The position numbers and the translations under genes are program-made. The notes below the pieces were generated by a model. The model searched no databases and was not told the DNA's origin. It saw nothing but the letters and a program-made list of their open reading frames with translations. From UBA2970 sp965221075 (GTDB lineage: Bacteria; Verrucomicrobiota; Verrucomicrobiia; Limisphaerales; AAA164-E04), in contig OZ244865.1 in the NCBI GenBank assembly GCA_965221075.1, forward strand, positions 2,356,001-2,420,000: a stretch of DNA of 64,000 bases. Direction: 5' to 3'. Below, in pieces: positions 8,954 through 17,522 of this stretch. Numbering within the stretch: position 1 is the stretch's first letter; each line of letters starts with the position of its first letter.

Positions 8954-10777
8954 ATGGCCCCCATGGATGGCGAGGCAGGCGGAGGGCCCCTGGCCCTGGG
9001 CGTCGAGTGCGGCGGCACCCGCACCACCACCGGCCTCCTTTCGGGAGAGGACGCCTGGACCCAGGGAGCCGAGCACGAGGCGGCCAACCTGAGCCTGACC
9101 GGCGACGACCGGCTCCTCTCCATGTTCGGACGGATGGCCGAGGCCTGCCCGGAGGTCGAGGCGGTGGGCGTCGGCATGGCGGGGATGCGCACCGACGACG
9201 ACCGCCAGCGCGTGCTGGGGCTGCTCCGCAGGGTCTGGCCCAGGGCCAGGCACTACGCCACCGACGACCTGGAGAACGCGCTGGCGGGATCCGCCGACCG
9301 GCAGGGAGGCCATGAGGCCGATGTCCTGGTCGTCTCGGGCACCGGCGCCTCCTGCCTGGGCGTGCGCAGCGACGGGACCCGGGTGCGGACCAGCGGCTGG
9401 GGCCACCTCCTGGGGGACGAGAGCTGCGGGTACGGCATCGGGCTGGCGGGCCTGAAGCTGATGGTGCGGGAGCTGGACCGCCGCGGCGGGCCTCCGCCCA
9501 TGCTGGAGCAGTTCCTCGGGGAGGTGGGCCTGGCCTCGGCCGAGGAGCTGGTCCCCTGGTGCCAGATGGCCACCAAGGCGGAGATCGCCCGGGCGGCCCT
9601 TCATGTGTTCCGGGCCTGGGAGGTGGGCAGCCGGGAGTACGGGGCCATCGTCCAGCGCGCCGCCGGGCAGCTTGCGGACGACGCCCTGGCCTGCGTGGCC
9701 CGCCTGGGCCATCCCTCGCCGGTCCGCTTCCTGCTCAACGGCGGCTGCTTCTCGCGGCAGGAGGGATTCCGCAGGCTGGTCTCGGGGATGCTCTCCGAGA
9801 GGCTGCCCTCCTGCCGGATCGATCCGGAAAGCCCCAACGGAGCCCTGGGAGCGGCCCGGCTGGCCCGGGAGAAGGGACGGGCCGCCCCCTCCTCGGCGGA
9901 GCGGCCCCCTCCCCCGGCCGGCTCCCTCGTGCCCTCCTCGTCCGGGCTTTCCCCCACCGAGCGCCGCAATCCGGCCTCTATGCAGCTGCACCGGATGTCC
10001 GTAGCCGAGGCGATCGAGCTGATGGCCGCCGAGGACTCCCGGCTGCCCCAGGCGATCCTCGGGGAGGCCGGTGCCATCGCGGAGGTCGTCGAACGCGTCG
10101 CCGCGGCACTCGGGGCGGGGGGGCGGCTCCTCTACTTCGGAGCCGGAACGAGCGGCCGCCTGGGAGTGCTCGACGCCAGCGAGTGCCCACCCACTTTCCG
10201 CACCGATCCCGGGCAGGTGCAGGGTGCGATCGCCGGGGGAAGCCAGGCCCTGGAACGGTCGGTCGAGGGAGCCGAGGACAGCGCTGAAGCCGGGCTCGAG
10301 GAGGGGCGCCGCCGCGGAATCCATCGCCGGGACGTGGTGGTGGGCATCGCCGCCAGCGGACGGACCCCCTACGTCTGGGGCGCGCTGGAGGCCGCCCGCC
10401 GGGCCGGAGCCGCCACCGTGCTGATCTGCTTCAACCCCCACCTGGAGTTCTCAGCTGGGCGACGCCCAGACATCGTGATCTGCCCCGACATCGGACCCGA
10501 GATCCTCACCGGATCGACCCGGCTCAAGGCGGGCACCGCCACCAAGATGATCCTCAACATGATCACCACCCTGGCCATGGTGAGGCGGGGCAAGGTGATC
10601 GAGAACCTGATGGTGGACGTGCATCCCACCAACGCCAAGCTGCGGGACCGTGCGGCGCGCATCCTGGGTGTCCTCGCCGGGATGCCCCCCGGAGAGGCGC
10701 GGGCGCGGCTGGAGGCCTGCGGCTGGCGGATCCCCAGGGCCTGGAGGCAGTGGAGGGAGGAGCGCTCCCGGACCTAG
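8954..10777 (+). CDS. murQ: Bifunctional sugar kinase (BadF/BadG-type) fused to N-acetylmuramic acid 6-phosphate etherase MurQ
   Basis: A single 607-residue chain joins two enzymes of cell-wall sugar recycling. Residues 13-310 are a BadF/BadG/BcrA-type ATPase domain like N-acetylglucosamine or N-acetylmuramate kinases, with a phosphate-1 loop (GVECGGTRTTTG), a phosphate-2 loop (VVSGTGASCLG) and GWGHLLGDE. Residues 311-335 form a Pro/Ser-rich linker. Residues 336-607 are MurQ, an SIS-domain lyase, with GAGTSGRLGVLDASECPPTF and EGAEDS carrying the expected catalytic glutamates. MurQ cleaves the lactyl ether of MurNAc-6-phosphate, giving GlcNAc-6-phosphate and D-lactate; the kinase would supply that substrate from free MurNAc. 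ATG codons at 8954 and 8963 are both usable. Domain calls are secure; the kinase's sugar preference is inferred from the fusion. Confidence 0.93.
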   Translation: MAPMDGEAGGGPLALGVECGGTRTTTGLLSGEDAWTQGAEHEAANLSLTGDDRLLSMFGRMAEACPEVEAVGVGMAGMRTDDDRQRVLGLLRRVWPRARHYATDDLENALAGSADRQGGHEADVLVVSGTGASCLGVRSDGTRVRTSGWGHLLGDESCGYGIGLAGLKLMVRELDRRGGPPPMLEQFLGEVGLASAEELVPWCQMATKAEIARAALHVFRAWEVGSREYGAIVQRAAGQLADDALACVARLGHPSPVRFLLNGGCFSRQEGFRRLVSGMLSERLPSCRIDPESPNGALGAARLAREKGRAAPSSAERPPPPAGSLVPSSSGLSPTERRNPASMQLHRMSVAEAIELMAAEDSRLPQAILGEAGAIAEVVERVAAALGAGGRLLYFGAGTSGRLGVLDASECPPTFRTDPGQVQGAIAGGSQALERSVEGAEDSAEAGLEEGRRRGIHRRDVVVGIAASGRTPYVWGALEAARRAGAATVLICFNPHLEFSAGRRPDIVICPDIGPEILTGSTRLKAGTATKMILNMITTLAMVRRGKVIENLMVDVHPTNAKLRDRAARILGVLAGMPPGEARARLEACGWRIPRAWRQWREERSRT

Positions 10778-10887
10778 GAGCCTGCCGGATTACGGGCAAG
10801 CCGAAGGAGAGCAGGCAGTCCGCCTCTGCTAATGATGGTGAGACACCTGCTCACCCTGCATTCCGTGAGCGATAGGAGAGACCGACT

Positions 10888-11403
10888 ATGAGCGGGGAAG
10901 ATTACATGAGAACGAGGAGGGAGGCTGCTGCCACGCCGACCCTGGGGGAGGGATTGTCGCTTCGCTCCTCACCCACCAGGGTCGAAACCGGCAATGTGAG
11001 CCCGGCTCCGGATCCCGGGGTGGTGGCCAAGCCTGTCCGGCGCCGCTTCAGCGCAGCCTGCCGGCTGCGGATCCTCGAAGAGGCCAACAAGCGCGTTCAG
11101 CCAGGAGAGGTCGGGAAGCTGCTTCGTCGCGAGGGGCTGCACTCCTCGCATCTGGCGACCTGGCGCAACGCCCGCAAGCAAGGCTCTCTGCTGGCCCTGT
11201 CGTCGAATTAGCCCGGAGTCAGGGCGGCCAGATCCAATCCGTATCGTGCCAGGCTCCTCGATCTCAATGGGGAGAAAGCTCGTCTCAGGAAGCAGCCGGA
11301 AGCAGCGAATGCGAAGCTGGATGTCGCCCAGGTGATCATGGACGCGCAGGGAAAAGTCTCCAGGCTGTTGGGACTGGGCCCCAGCAACGGGAAGAGCGCA
11401 TGA
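10888..11403 (+). pseudogene. Decayed IS3-family transposase orfA
   Basis: The ATG at 10888 opens a frame read to a TAG at 11209-11211; the same frame continues to a TGA at 11401-11403. Residues about 50-100 (RRRFSAACRLRILEEANK, then LLRREGLHSSHLATW) match the helix-turn-helix region of IS3-type OrfA. After the internal stop, LLDLNGEKARLRKQPEAANAK and VSRLLGLG match the leucine-zipper-like second half of the same family. The internal stop and missing orfB make it non-functional. The hairpin at 10938-10983 lies inside the 5' part of this gene, in a region unlike the conserved OrfA core. Confidence 0.8.
10938..10983. repeat. Palindromic REP-like hairpin, copy 1
   Basis: The arms GACCCTGGGGG and, after a CGCTTCGCTCCT-containing loop, CC(A)CCAGGGTC can pair. 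A second copy with nearly the same loop and arms is at 55203-55243. It resembles REP-type extragenic palindromes, although this copy is inside an IS pseudogene. Confidence 0.5.
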
Positions 11404-11550
11404 AGGAAACCGCTTCGCTCACAGCCAGGATCGGCGTTGGGCCGGCTTGCCGGGCCGTGGTCGCGCGTGCGGGACCAGACTTGATTATCTCCAGACTTGA
11501 ATTGAGATAGCACAGGTGCCGAATATCTGACGAACTCAAGAGAACCGAAC

Positions 11551-12147
11551 ATGCCCGGCCTTCCCAAGCGCATCATGGAGCATGCCGAGGCACTACCGGA
11601 GGCGACGCCGCTGTGTCCGGCGGCGCTGCTGCATCTCGGCAGCCGCGCCGCCGTCGACCAGGCACTGTGGCACCTTGCCCGCTCGGACCATCTCATGCGG
11701 ATTTGCCAAGGCGTCTATATGCGTCCGATCGAGACGCGCTTCGGCCTTCGTGCCCCCCGAATCGCCAAGGTGATCGCCGCGCTGTCGAAAATGTGGAGGG
11801 AAACCATCGTGCCGTGCGGCGGGTCGGCGGCCAACTGCCTCGGTCTGACCACGCAGAATCCCACTCGTATGGTCTATCTCACCTCCGGTCCCAGCCGAAA
11901 GCTCCACTTCGGCTCTTCCACGGTTGAGTTGCGCCATGCACCCCGCTGGCAACTCGCGGCACCGCACAGCAAGGCGGGCCAGACCATCCGCGCCTTGGCG
12001 TGGCTCGGTCCCGCAGAGGTCGAGGAAAACCTTGAAGCAGTCCTCCCGACGCTCTCCGAGGCTGAACGGGAAGAGCTCGCAGCCGCCCGGGCCGTAATGC
12101 CCATCTGGATGTCAGAGCCGCTGAGCGCTTGCCTTGCGCATGGCTGA
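11551..12147 (+). CDS. AbiEi-type antitoxin (DUF6088 family)
   Basis: The 198-residue protein has the layout of DUF6088/AbiEi proteins: an N-terminal winged-helix-like part (about 20-70: AVDQALWHLARSDHLMRICQGVY) followed by a C-terminal domain with CGGSAANCLGLTTQNPTR and VYLTSGPSRKLHFG. In AbiE systems this subunit represses the operon and antagonises the AbiEii nucleotidyltransferase toxin. It overlaps the toxin gene by 8 bases (ATGGCTGA), typical of this pair. GC content and codon use look lower than in flanking housekeeping genes, and the pair sits between IS fragments, so it was probably acquired by horizontal transfer. Confidence 0.88.
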   Translation: MPGLPKRIMEHAEALPEATPLCPAALLHLGSRAAVDQALWHLARSDHLMRICQGVYMRPIETRFGLRAPRIAKVIAALSKMWRETIVPCGGSAANCLGLTTQNPTRMVYLTSGPSRKLHFGSSTVELRHAPRWQLAAPHSKAGQTIRALAWLGPAEVEENLEAVLPTLSEAEREELAAARAVMPIWMSEPLSACLAHG

Positions 12148-13162
12148 GCAGCGTTTCCAGGATCTCTCGCCTGGCGATAGGCGCGACGCTCTTGAAGTGG
12201 CCGAACGATTCGGCGGCCACAAGCCGCATCTTCTGGAGAAAGATATCTGGGTCGTGACGACCCTCGGCGTGCTGTTCGACACCACGTTCGCTGAGCACCT
12301 GATTTTCAAGGGCGGCACCTCACTGTCGAAGGTGTGGAGAGCGATCCGCCGGTTCTCCGAAGATGTCGACGTCACCTATGACATCCGCGCCTTCTCGCCG
12401 GACCTGGTTTCCGGTGCGGGCGACGAGGCCCTTCCGCCCACGCGCAGCCAGGAGAAGCGCTGGACGCGCGCCATTCGCTCCCGTCTTGCAGAATGGGTCC
12501 GGGACGAGGCCTGCCCCATCGTCTCGGAAGGACTCTCCCGCGTCGGCTTCGCAGCAAGGGTAAGCGCGGATGAGGATCGGCTCTACGTTGCATACGAGCC
12601 GCTGTTCGAGGAGACCGGCTTCGTTAGCCCCAAAGTCATCGTTGAGTTCGGGGCGCGGTCGACCGGCGAGCCCCATGTGAAGCGGCCCGTCGTGTGCGAT
12701 GCAGCGGCTTCTCTTTCCGATCTGACGTTCCCCGAGGCGCACCCCAGCGTCATGCTGGCGGAACGCACCTTTTGGGAGAAGGCGACCGCCGCGCATGTCT
12801 TCTGCCGTCGGGAACGCCACCGCGGCGAGCGCCAGTCGAGGCACTGGCACGATCTCGCATGTCTCGACGAGGCAGGCATTGCAGCAACTGCCCTCGCCGA
12901 CCGCTCTCTCGCGCTCTCGGTTGCTCGCCACAAGGCGGTTTTCTTCGTCGAGAACGATGCGAGCGGCAACCGGATCGACTACGAGGCGGCGGTATCCGGC
13001 GACCTGCAACTGGTTCCCTCCGGCTCAGCGCACGCGCTGCTCGCCGATGACTACGCAAGCATGCTTGCCGACGGCATGCTCGTCGACGAATACGAGCCGT
13101 TCGACGCGCTAATGGAGCGCTGCGCCGCAATCGAGGCACGAGCGAACAAGAGGAGAGCATGA
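12140..13162 (+). CDS. AbiEii/AbiGii-type nucleotidyltransferase toxin
   Basis: This 340-residue protein is the toxin partner of the preceding gene. FKGGTSLSKVW followed by RRFSEDVDVTYD is the GG(T/S)-x9-DxD nucleotidyltransferase core of the AbiEii family. Family members inhibit growth by nucleotide transfer, in studied homologues to tRNA acceptor ends, and give abortive phage resistance. I chose the ATG at 12140, which overlaps the antitoxin stop; a TTG at 12134 is also open. The C-terminal half is helical and ends KRRA. The gene is intact, so the system may be active. Confidence 0.92.
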   Translation: MAEQRFQDLSPGDRRDALEVAERFGGHKPHLLEKDIWVVTTLGVLFDTTFAEHLIFKGGTSLSKVWRAIRRFSEDVDVTYDIRAFSPDLVSGAGDEALPPTRSQEKRWTRAIRSRLAEWVRDEACPIVSEGLSRVGFAARVSADEDRLYVAYEPLFEETGFVSPKVIVEFGARSTGEPHVKRPVVCDAAASLSDLTFPEAHPSVMLAERTFWEKATAAHVFCRRERHRGERQSRHWHDLACLDEAGIAATALADRSLALSVARHKAVFFVENDASGNRIDYEAAVSGDLQLVPSGSAHALLADDYASMLADGMLVDEYEPFDALMERCAAIEARANKRRA

Positions 13163-13296
13163 TGGCCTTCTCTCCCGAAACCGACCGTATCGCTCTGGTC
13201 CGCCAGCCTCTCTACCTCGCAAAAGACGTCACGCCGTCGCCACTACCCGATGAAGCCAAGCTCGTCGATTCATCCTGCCTCGGCGATAACCCATAG
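13159..13296 (+). CDS. Small ORF translationally coupled to the AbiEii toxin (45 aa)
   Basis: An ATG at 13159 overlaps the toxin stop codon (ATGA) and opens 45 codons to a TAG at 13294. The product starts MMAFSPETDRIALVRQ and has no motif I recognise. The coupling suggests it was the start of a third gene in the acquired module. The frame ends about 20 bases before the repeat at 13317, so it may be the 5' remnant of a gene cut by element insertion. Confidence 0.4.
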   Translation: MMAFSPETDRIALVRQPLYLAKDVTPSPLPDEAKLVDSSCLGDNP

Positions 13297-13316
13297 CGCA
13301 AGCCGCTGTTGAGCTT

Positions 13317-13586
13317 GCGGAACCTGTCAATGACAATGAGACACTTGATCCGTCAATTGATTGAGCATTAACAAAACATCGACAGGTTTGCCGCTGTGCA
13401 GGCTGACGCCGCAGCTCCCAGCCAGGAGCGGAGGCCCCCGGCCCTCCACTGCAGGGGGCGCTGCCCCCTGCACCCCCGGGACCACTCAGGGTAGGAAAAA
13501 GACACCAAACACATGGCGCAGCCTGTCTGTGCTTCCAGAGCCGAGTTGCCATGGCTAGCGCCAGCCACGGCTGTCTGGACAGCATC
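13317..13586 (-). mobile_element. Inverted right-end fragment of the same insertion element
   Basis: This 270-bp block matches the reverse complement of 60704-60970 over its whole length, by eye at roughly 85-90% identity. Its outer terminus (13329-13347, AATGACAATGAGACACTTG) is an imperfect copy of the terminus at 10831. It includes a perfect 10-bp-stem palindrome, TGCAGGGGGC-GCT-GCCCCCTGCA, at 13450-13472, also kept in the 60.8-kb copy. No intact gene lies in it. Between 13587 and about 13845 I see no supported gene. Confidence 0.75.
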
Positions 13587-13844
13587 AGCCCGCACGATTG
13601 TCGGTAGAGTCGTCAAGACCCTGTCCAGCCGGGCAAACCAGCTGGGGCGGAGTCCTGCTTTCCGCTGCGGGCGGGTTGATCCAGACCGCCTCGGGCAGCT
13701 TCCTGGGCCTGGGGATTCCGTGGAAAAACGCTCCGGTTGGGCTCGCCAGGCGCTTTCCAAGGTGCGTCGGCGTCCTTCCAGACAGGAAGCCGCCTTCCCT
13801 TAGTGGACGGTGTCCGGGGTGAGCATCGCGATGCCCGAGTGCCG

Positions 13845-13999
13845 GTGTGACTCCGTGCCGCGCTGCAATCGAACGAACCGTCTCGCCGCCTCGAAGGGCT
13901 TCAAGCACTACCCTCCGCTTGAATGCCGGAGTGAACTTCTGTCTCTTCATCGACAGTCTCCTTTGTCTCAAACTTCCTTAGGAGACTGTCCATTTTTCC
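13845..13999 (-). mobile_element. 5' end of another IS3-family element with truncated orfA
   Basis: On the minus strand an ATG at 13950 begins MKRQKFTPAFKRRVVLEALR, the N-terminus of an IS3-type OrfA, which continues as GGETVRSIAARHGV and then loses similarity near 13845. Upstream, GGACAGTCTCC near 13985-13996 is followed by GGAGACTGTC near 13951-13962, typical of IS3-type ends. Only the first 35-40 codons of the transposase remain, so the element is dead. It closes the island on the right. Confidence 0.7.
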
Positions 14000-14010
14000 C
14001 GACCACTACT

Positions 14011-14550
14011 CTAGCCGGTGGAGATGGGGAGGGAGACCCCGATGCCGCGCTCAAGGCACCAGGCGGCGTTGTCCACGTACTTCCGGGCCCAGGCGCGCAG
14101 CCCGGCCCGCTCCTCGGAGGAGAGGGCCCGCTTGGCCACCGCCGGGTTTCCCACCACCAGGCTGCCGGGCTCGATCCTCGCCCCCTGCCGCACCAGGGCC
14201 CCCGCCCCGACGATGCTCTGCGGGCCCACCTCGGCACCGTCCAGGATGGTGGCCCCCATGCCGACCAGGCACTCGTCGCCCACCCGGCAGGCGTGGACGA
14301 CGGCTCCGTGCCCCACCGTGACCCAGTCCCCGATCTCGCATGGCAGGTCGTCGGCCACGTGAAGCACGGCGCCGTCCTGGACGTTGGAGCAGGCTCCGAT
14401 GGCGATCCGGTTGATGTCCCCCCGGGCCACCGCGTTGTACCAGATGCTGGAGCGGTCCCCCATGGCCACGTCCCCGATCACCACCGCCCCCCTGGCGATG
14501 TAGACCCCCCGGCCCAGCCGGGGCCGGCGGAGAAGGTGGGAGGAGAGCAT
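14011..14550 (-). CDS. Gamma-class carbonic anhydrase-like hexapeptide-repeat protein
   Basis: About 179 residues fold as a left-handed beta-helix: many [LIV]-G-x4 repeats such as GVYIARGAVVIGDVAMGDRSSIW. The gamma-carbonic anhydrase histidines appear in NVQDGAVLHVAD and VGHGAVVHAC, so a trimeric zinc or iron enzyme interconverting CO2 and bicarbonate is plausible, though many YrdA/PaaY relatives have no proven activity. I chose the ATG at 14550 because family members begin just before this point; the earlier TTG at 14610 would add a Gly/Ser-rich tail. It lies downstream of the tRNA nucleotidyltransferase gene on the same strand. Confidence 0.88.
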   Translation of the reverse strand: MLSSHLLRRPRLGRGVYIARGAVVIGDVAMGDRSSIWYNAVARGDINRIAIGACSNVQDGAVLHVADDLPCEIGDWVTVGHGAVVHACRVGDECLVGMGATILDGAEVGPQSIVGAGALVRQGARIEPGSLVVGNPAVAKRALSSEERAGLRAWARKYVDNAAWCLERGIGVSLPISTG

Positions 14551-14641
14551 GGAGGGGACTTCGGCCACCCCGGCAAGACTGGATCCGCCGCTGCCGCCGG
14601 ACAACGCCAAAGAGCCCGGAGGCGGGCCTGCTCTTGTCGGC

Positions 14642-16078
14642 CTATATCAGGTCCCGGGAGCGCAGCCACTCCAGGGCCGAGTCCCGGTCGGCGAACTGCC
14701 CGTCGAGCTGGGCCTGGTAGACCTTCCGGAGCAGGTCCCCCAGCCGGGGGCCGGGGTCTACTCCCAGGGAGATCAGGTCCCGGCCCCGGAGCGCTGGCTC
14801 GGGAGCCGATCGCTGGACGGCGAGCTCAGCCGACTTCTCCTGGAGCCGCTTCACCGTGGCCGGAACGTCGCCGGGCAGCGGCGGACGTCCCATCGCGTCG
14901 GCCCTCATCAACAGGCAGAGCCCCTCGATGGTGTCGGGCTGGAGACGCACCGCCAGGCGCCGGACGGCCCGGTCGGAGATCGTCTCGAAGCGCGCCATGT
15001 GGTTTGCCACCAGCGGGATCACCCGGCGCAGCGCCCAGCGGGGCGCGCCGATACGCTCCAGCATGCGGGCGGCCGGATCGACGCCGGCCCGCTCGTGCCC
15101 CGGGGAGACGATGCGGATCCTCCCCTTGCGGCGCTCCCGGCGCGTGGCCAGGGGCTTTCCCACATCGTGCAGCAGGGTGGCCAGCAGGTAGACGATCCGG
15201 TCCTGCTCGGGCAGGGCTCGCCACTCCTCCAGCCCCGCCATCGCGTCGCAGCAGTGGCAGGTGTGGCGGAAGACGTCGCCCTCGGGGTGCCATTCCGGGT
15301 CCTGGAGCACCCCCGCCAGGGCCTGGATCTCGGGAAAGTGGGCGATCCATCCGCCCTGCGCCAGGAAGTCCAGCCCCCTGGAGGGGCGCTTCGAGCGGCC
15401 GGCCCACTTGAGCCACTCGTCTCGAATCCTCTCCCGGGCCAGGGTGGAGTACTCTCCGGCCATCTCCCGGCTGATCCGGACCAGTCCGGGATCCGGCTCC
15501 ATGTCGAAGCGGGAGAGGAACTGCATGGCCCGCAGCACTCGGAGCGGATCCTCGGCGAAGGTCGGGGGGGCGACCACCCTCAGGGTGCGGCTCCGGATGT
15601 CCTCCCAGCCTCCGTAGCAGTCGATCACCTGCCGGCTGCGCGGGTGGTAGTAGAGGGCGTTGATGGTGAAGTCCCGTCGGCGCATGGCCTCGGGAAGGGG
15701 GAGATCGGGCTGGCAGTCCACCGCGAAGCCCCGGTGCCCGCTTCCGGTCTTGCGCTCGCTGCGGGGAAGGCTCACGTCCAGGACCGCGCACCCCGGAAGC
15801 CGGAGCTTGATGGTGCCGAAGGACCGGCCCACCTCCTCCACCCGGCCCCACCGGCCCAGCCCCGAGGCCAGCTCCTCCCAGCCGCGTCCGAACACCTCCA
15901 GGTCCACGTCGTCCTGCGGCGAAGCGGGCTCTCCGCCCAGCAGCGCGTCCCGGACGAAGCCGCCCACCACGTAGGCCCGCTCCAGCAGGGGCTCCTTGCG
16001 GAGCAGATCGAGGACCGGGCCCGGCAGCCGGCTGTCGAAGTCCGCTTCCCGGCAGGTCTGCTCCGCTGTTCCGTCCAT
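14642..16078 (-). CDS. CCA tRNA nucleotidyltransferase / poly(A) polymerase family protein with HD domain
   Basis: This class II nucleotidyltransferase has 478 residues. The head domain has YVVGGFVRDALLGG followed by DDVDLEVFG, the two catalytic carboxylates. RRRDFTINALYY and RTLRVVAPPTFAEDPLRVLRAMQF are the neck motifs of tRNA nucleotidyltransferases and poly(A) polymerases. An HD domain (LLATLLHDVGKP) follows at about residues 270-280. Either CCA addition to tRNA 3' ends or RNA 3' polyadenylation is possible. The ATG at 16078 gives the expected N-terminus; the longer frame to 16303 is antisense to the next gene and unlikely to be coding. Confidence 0.92.
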   Translation of the reverse strand: MDGTAEQTCREADFDSRLPGPVLDLLRKEPLLERAYVVGGFVRDALLGGEPASPQDDVDLEVFGRGWEELASGLGRWGRVEEVGRSFGTIKLRLPGCAVLDVSLPRSERKTGSGHRGFAVDCQPDLPLPEAMRRRDFTINALYYHPRSRQVIDCYGGWEDIRSRTLRVVAPPTFAEDPLRVLRAMQFLSRFDMEPDPGLVRISREMAGEYSTLARERIRDEWLKWAGRSKRPSRGLDFLAQGGWIAHFPEIQALAGVLQDPEWHPEGDVFRHTCHCCDAMAGLEEWRALPEQDRIVYLLATLLHDVGKPLATRRERRKGRIRIVSPGHERAGVDPAARMLERIGAPRWALRRVIPLVANHMARFETISDRAVRRLAVRLQPDTIEGLCLLMRADAMGRPPLPGDVPATVKRLQEKSAELAVQRSAPEPALRGRDLISLGVDPGPRLGDLLRKVYQAQLDGQFADRDSALEWLRSRDLI

Positions 16079-16162
16079 CCCCGGCTCCAATATCGGGCAA
16101 GGGGGGAAAGGGTTCAAGGAGCGCCTGGAATCCGCCTGCCGCCTTGAGCCGGATCCCGCGGC

Positions 16163-16666
16163 GTGGCAGGATCGGCCCCGCCCGTGATCCGGCTCCTCCC
16201 CTGCCTCCTGATTCCCCTGCTCCCCCTGGCCCCGGCGGCGGAGGACAGCCCGCTCCGCCTGCTCAAGGTCCTGCGCCACGCCCTGGACCATCGGGGAAGG
16301 CACGCCCTATCGCCCAGCCTGTTCGACCGCGACGCCTACCAGGCCCATCTGCGCCGCCATCCCGAGCTGATCGGCGGGATGGCCTTCGACGTGCAGTGGA
16401 AGGGATCCCGGGCGATCCCGGAGGGAACGGAGCTCGAGGTCCAGGTGCGCCACGGATCGGAGGAGGGCATGCGGATCTTCTCCCGCAGGGTACCGCTGGA
16501 GCGCGAGGGGCGGAGGCGCCGCGGCTGGCAGCGGCTGGCCGTCGCGGGGGAGGAGTACCGCCGGTGGGGCTCCATCCTCGCCTGGCAGGTCCGGCTGCTG
16601 GACGGCGCCCGGGAGCTGTCGCGGCAGAGGAGCTTCCTCTGGCCCGCCGATGCCGATCCAGGTTGA
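16163..16666 (+). CDS. Exported hypothetical protein (167 aa)
   Basis: The protein has a signal peptide (about residues 8-26, rich in Leu and Pro, ending APAAE) and a 140-residue mature part rich in charged residues with beta-strand character (ELEVQVRHGSEEGMRIFSRRV). No family is recognised. Alternative GTG starts lie at 16163 and 16184; the second gives a more compact signal peptide. It precedes dapF by 33 bases on the same strand and may share its transcript. Confidence 0.65.
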   Translation: MAGSAPPVIRLLPCLLIPLLPLAPAAEDSPLRLLKVLRHALDHRGRHALSPSLFDRDAYQAHLRRHPELIGGMAFDVQWKGSRAIPEGTELEVQVRHGSEEGMRIFSRRVPLEREGRRRRGWQRLAVAGEEYRRWGSILAWQVRLLDGARELSRQRSFLWPADADPG

Positions 16667-16699
16667 AAACCGGGGCGCTCCCCCTACCCTGGTTCCGGA

Positions 16700-17509
16700 A
16701 TGCGCATCCGTTTCACCAAGATGAACGGCGCAGGCAACGACTTCGTCCTGATCGACAACCGCAGCCGCTCCCTGGAGCTGCGGGACGATCAGGTGCGCCG
16801 CCTCTGCGATCGCCAGCGGGGCGTCGGCGCCGACGGCCTGCTCCTGCTCGAGCCGGCCAGCGTCCCGGAGGCCGACTGGAGCTGGCGGTTCTTCAACCGG
16901 GACGGCCGCGGCGCCGAGATGTGCGGCAACGGGGCCCGCTGCTTCGCCGCCTTCGTCCGCAGCCTGACCGGGGACTCCTCCCCCATGGCCATCCAGACCG
17001 GGGCCGGAATCGTGCGGGCCGGCTTCCGGGAGGAGGGGATATCGGTGGCCCTCACCCCGCCCGGCCCGGTGGAGGGGCCGCTGGAGCTGGAGGCGGGGGG
17101 CAGGATCCTGGTCCTCCACTCGATCAACACCGGGGTGCCCCACGCGGTGGCCTTCGTCGAGGGGGTAGACGGCTGGCCGGTCGGTCCCCTGGGTGCGGCG
17201 GTGCGCAACCACCCGGCCTTCGCCGGGGAGGGCACCAACGTCAACTTCGCCGAGCTCTCGCCGCAGGGGGAGATACGGGTGCGCACCTACGAACGGGGGG
17301 TGGAGGCCGAGACCCTGGCCTGCGGCACCGGAATCTCGGCCACCGCGCTGGTCGCCAGCCATGTCCACGGCCTGGAGCCGCCCCTGCAGCTGCGGGTCCG
17401 GGGCGGCGAGACGCTCGCCGTCGATTTCGAAAGGAACGGCTCCGGATTCGGCAAGGTCCGCCTGACCGGCCCCGCCGAGACGGTCTTCACCGGCGAGATC
17501 GCCATCTGA
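16700..17509 (+). CDS. dapF: Diaminopimelate epimerase
   Basis: DapF converts LL-diaminopimelate to meso-diaminopimelate for lysine and peptidoglycan synthesis. The 269-residue length fits. The two catalytic cysteines are in RDGRGAEMCGNGARCF and TLACGTGISATA, and the N-terminus FTKMNGAGNDFVLID is canonical. dapA starts 13 bases after the stop, so the two form a lysine-pathway operon. Confidence 0.97.
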   Translation: MRIRFTKMNGAGNDFVLIDNRSRSLELRDDQVRRLCDRQRGVGADGLLLLEPASVPEADWSWRFFNRDGRGAEMCGNGARCFAAFVRSLTGDSSPMAIQTGAGIVRAGFREEGISVALTPPGPVEGPLELEAGGRILVLHSINTGVPHAVAFVEGVDGWPVGPLGAAVRNHPAFAGEGTNVNFAELSPQGEIRVRTYERGVEAETLACGTGISATALVASHVHGLEPPLQLRVRGGETLAVDFERNGSGFGKVRLTGPAETVFTGEIAI

Positions 17510-17522
17510 TCGGCTCTCCCGC

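Larger units (their letters stand above)
10831..11403 (+). mobile_element. Left-end fragment of an IS3-like insertion sequence
   Basis: The segment opens with AATGATGGTGAGACACCTG (10831-10849), which recurs at 60627-60645 and is an imperfect inverted match to the right terminus seen at 60942-60960. It contains a decayed orfA-type transposase gene. The first 100 or so bases align with 60627-60708. No orfB follows; the AbiE genes start soon after. It marks the left boundary of an acquired island. Confidence 0.7.
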
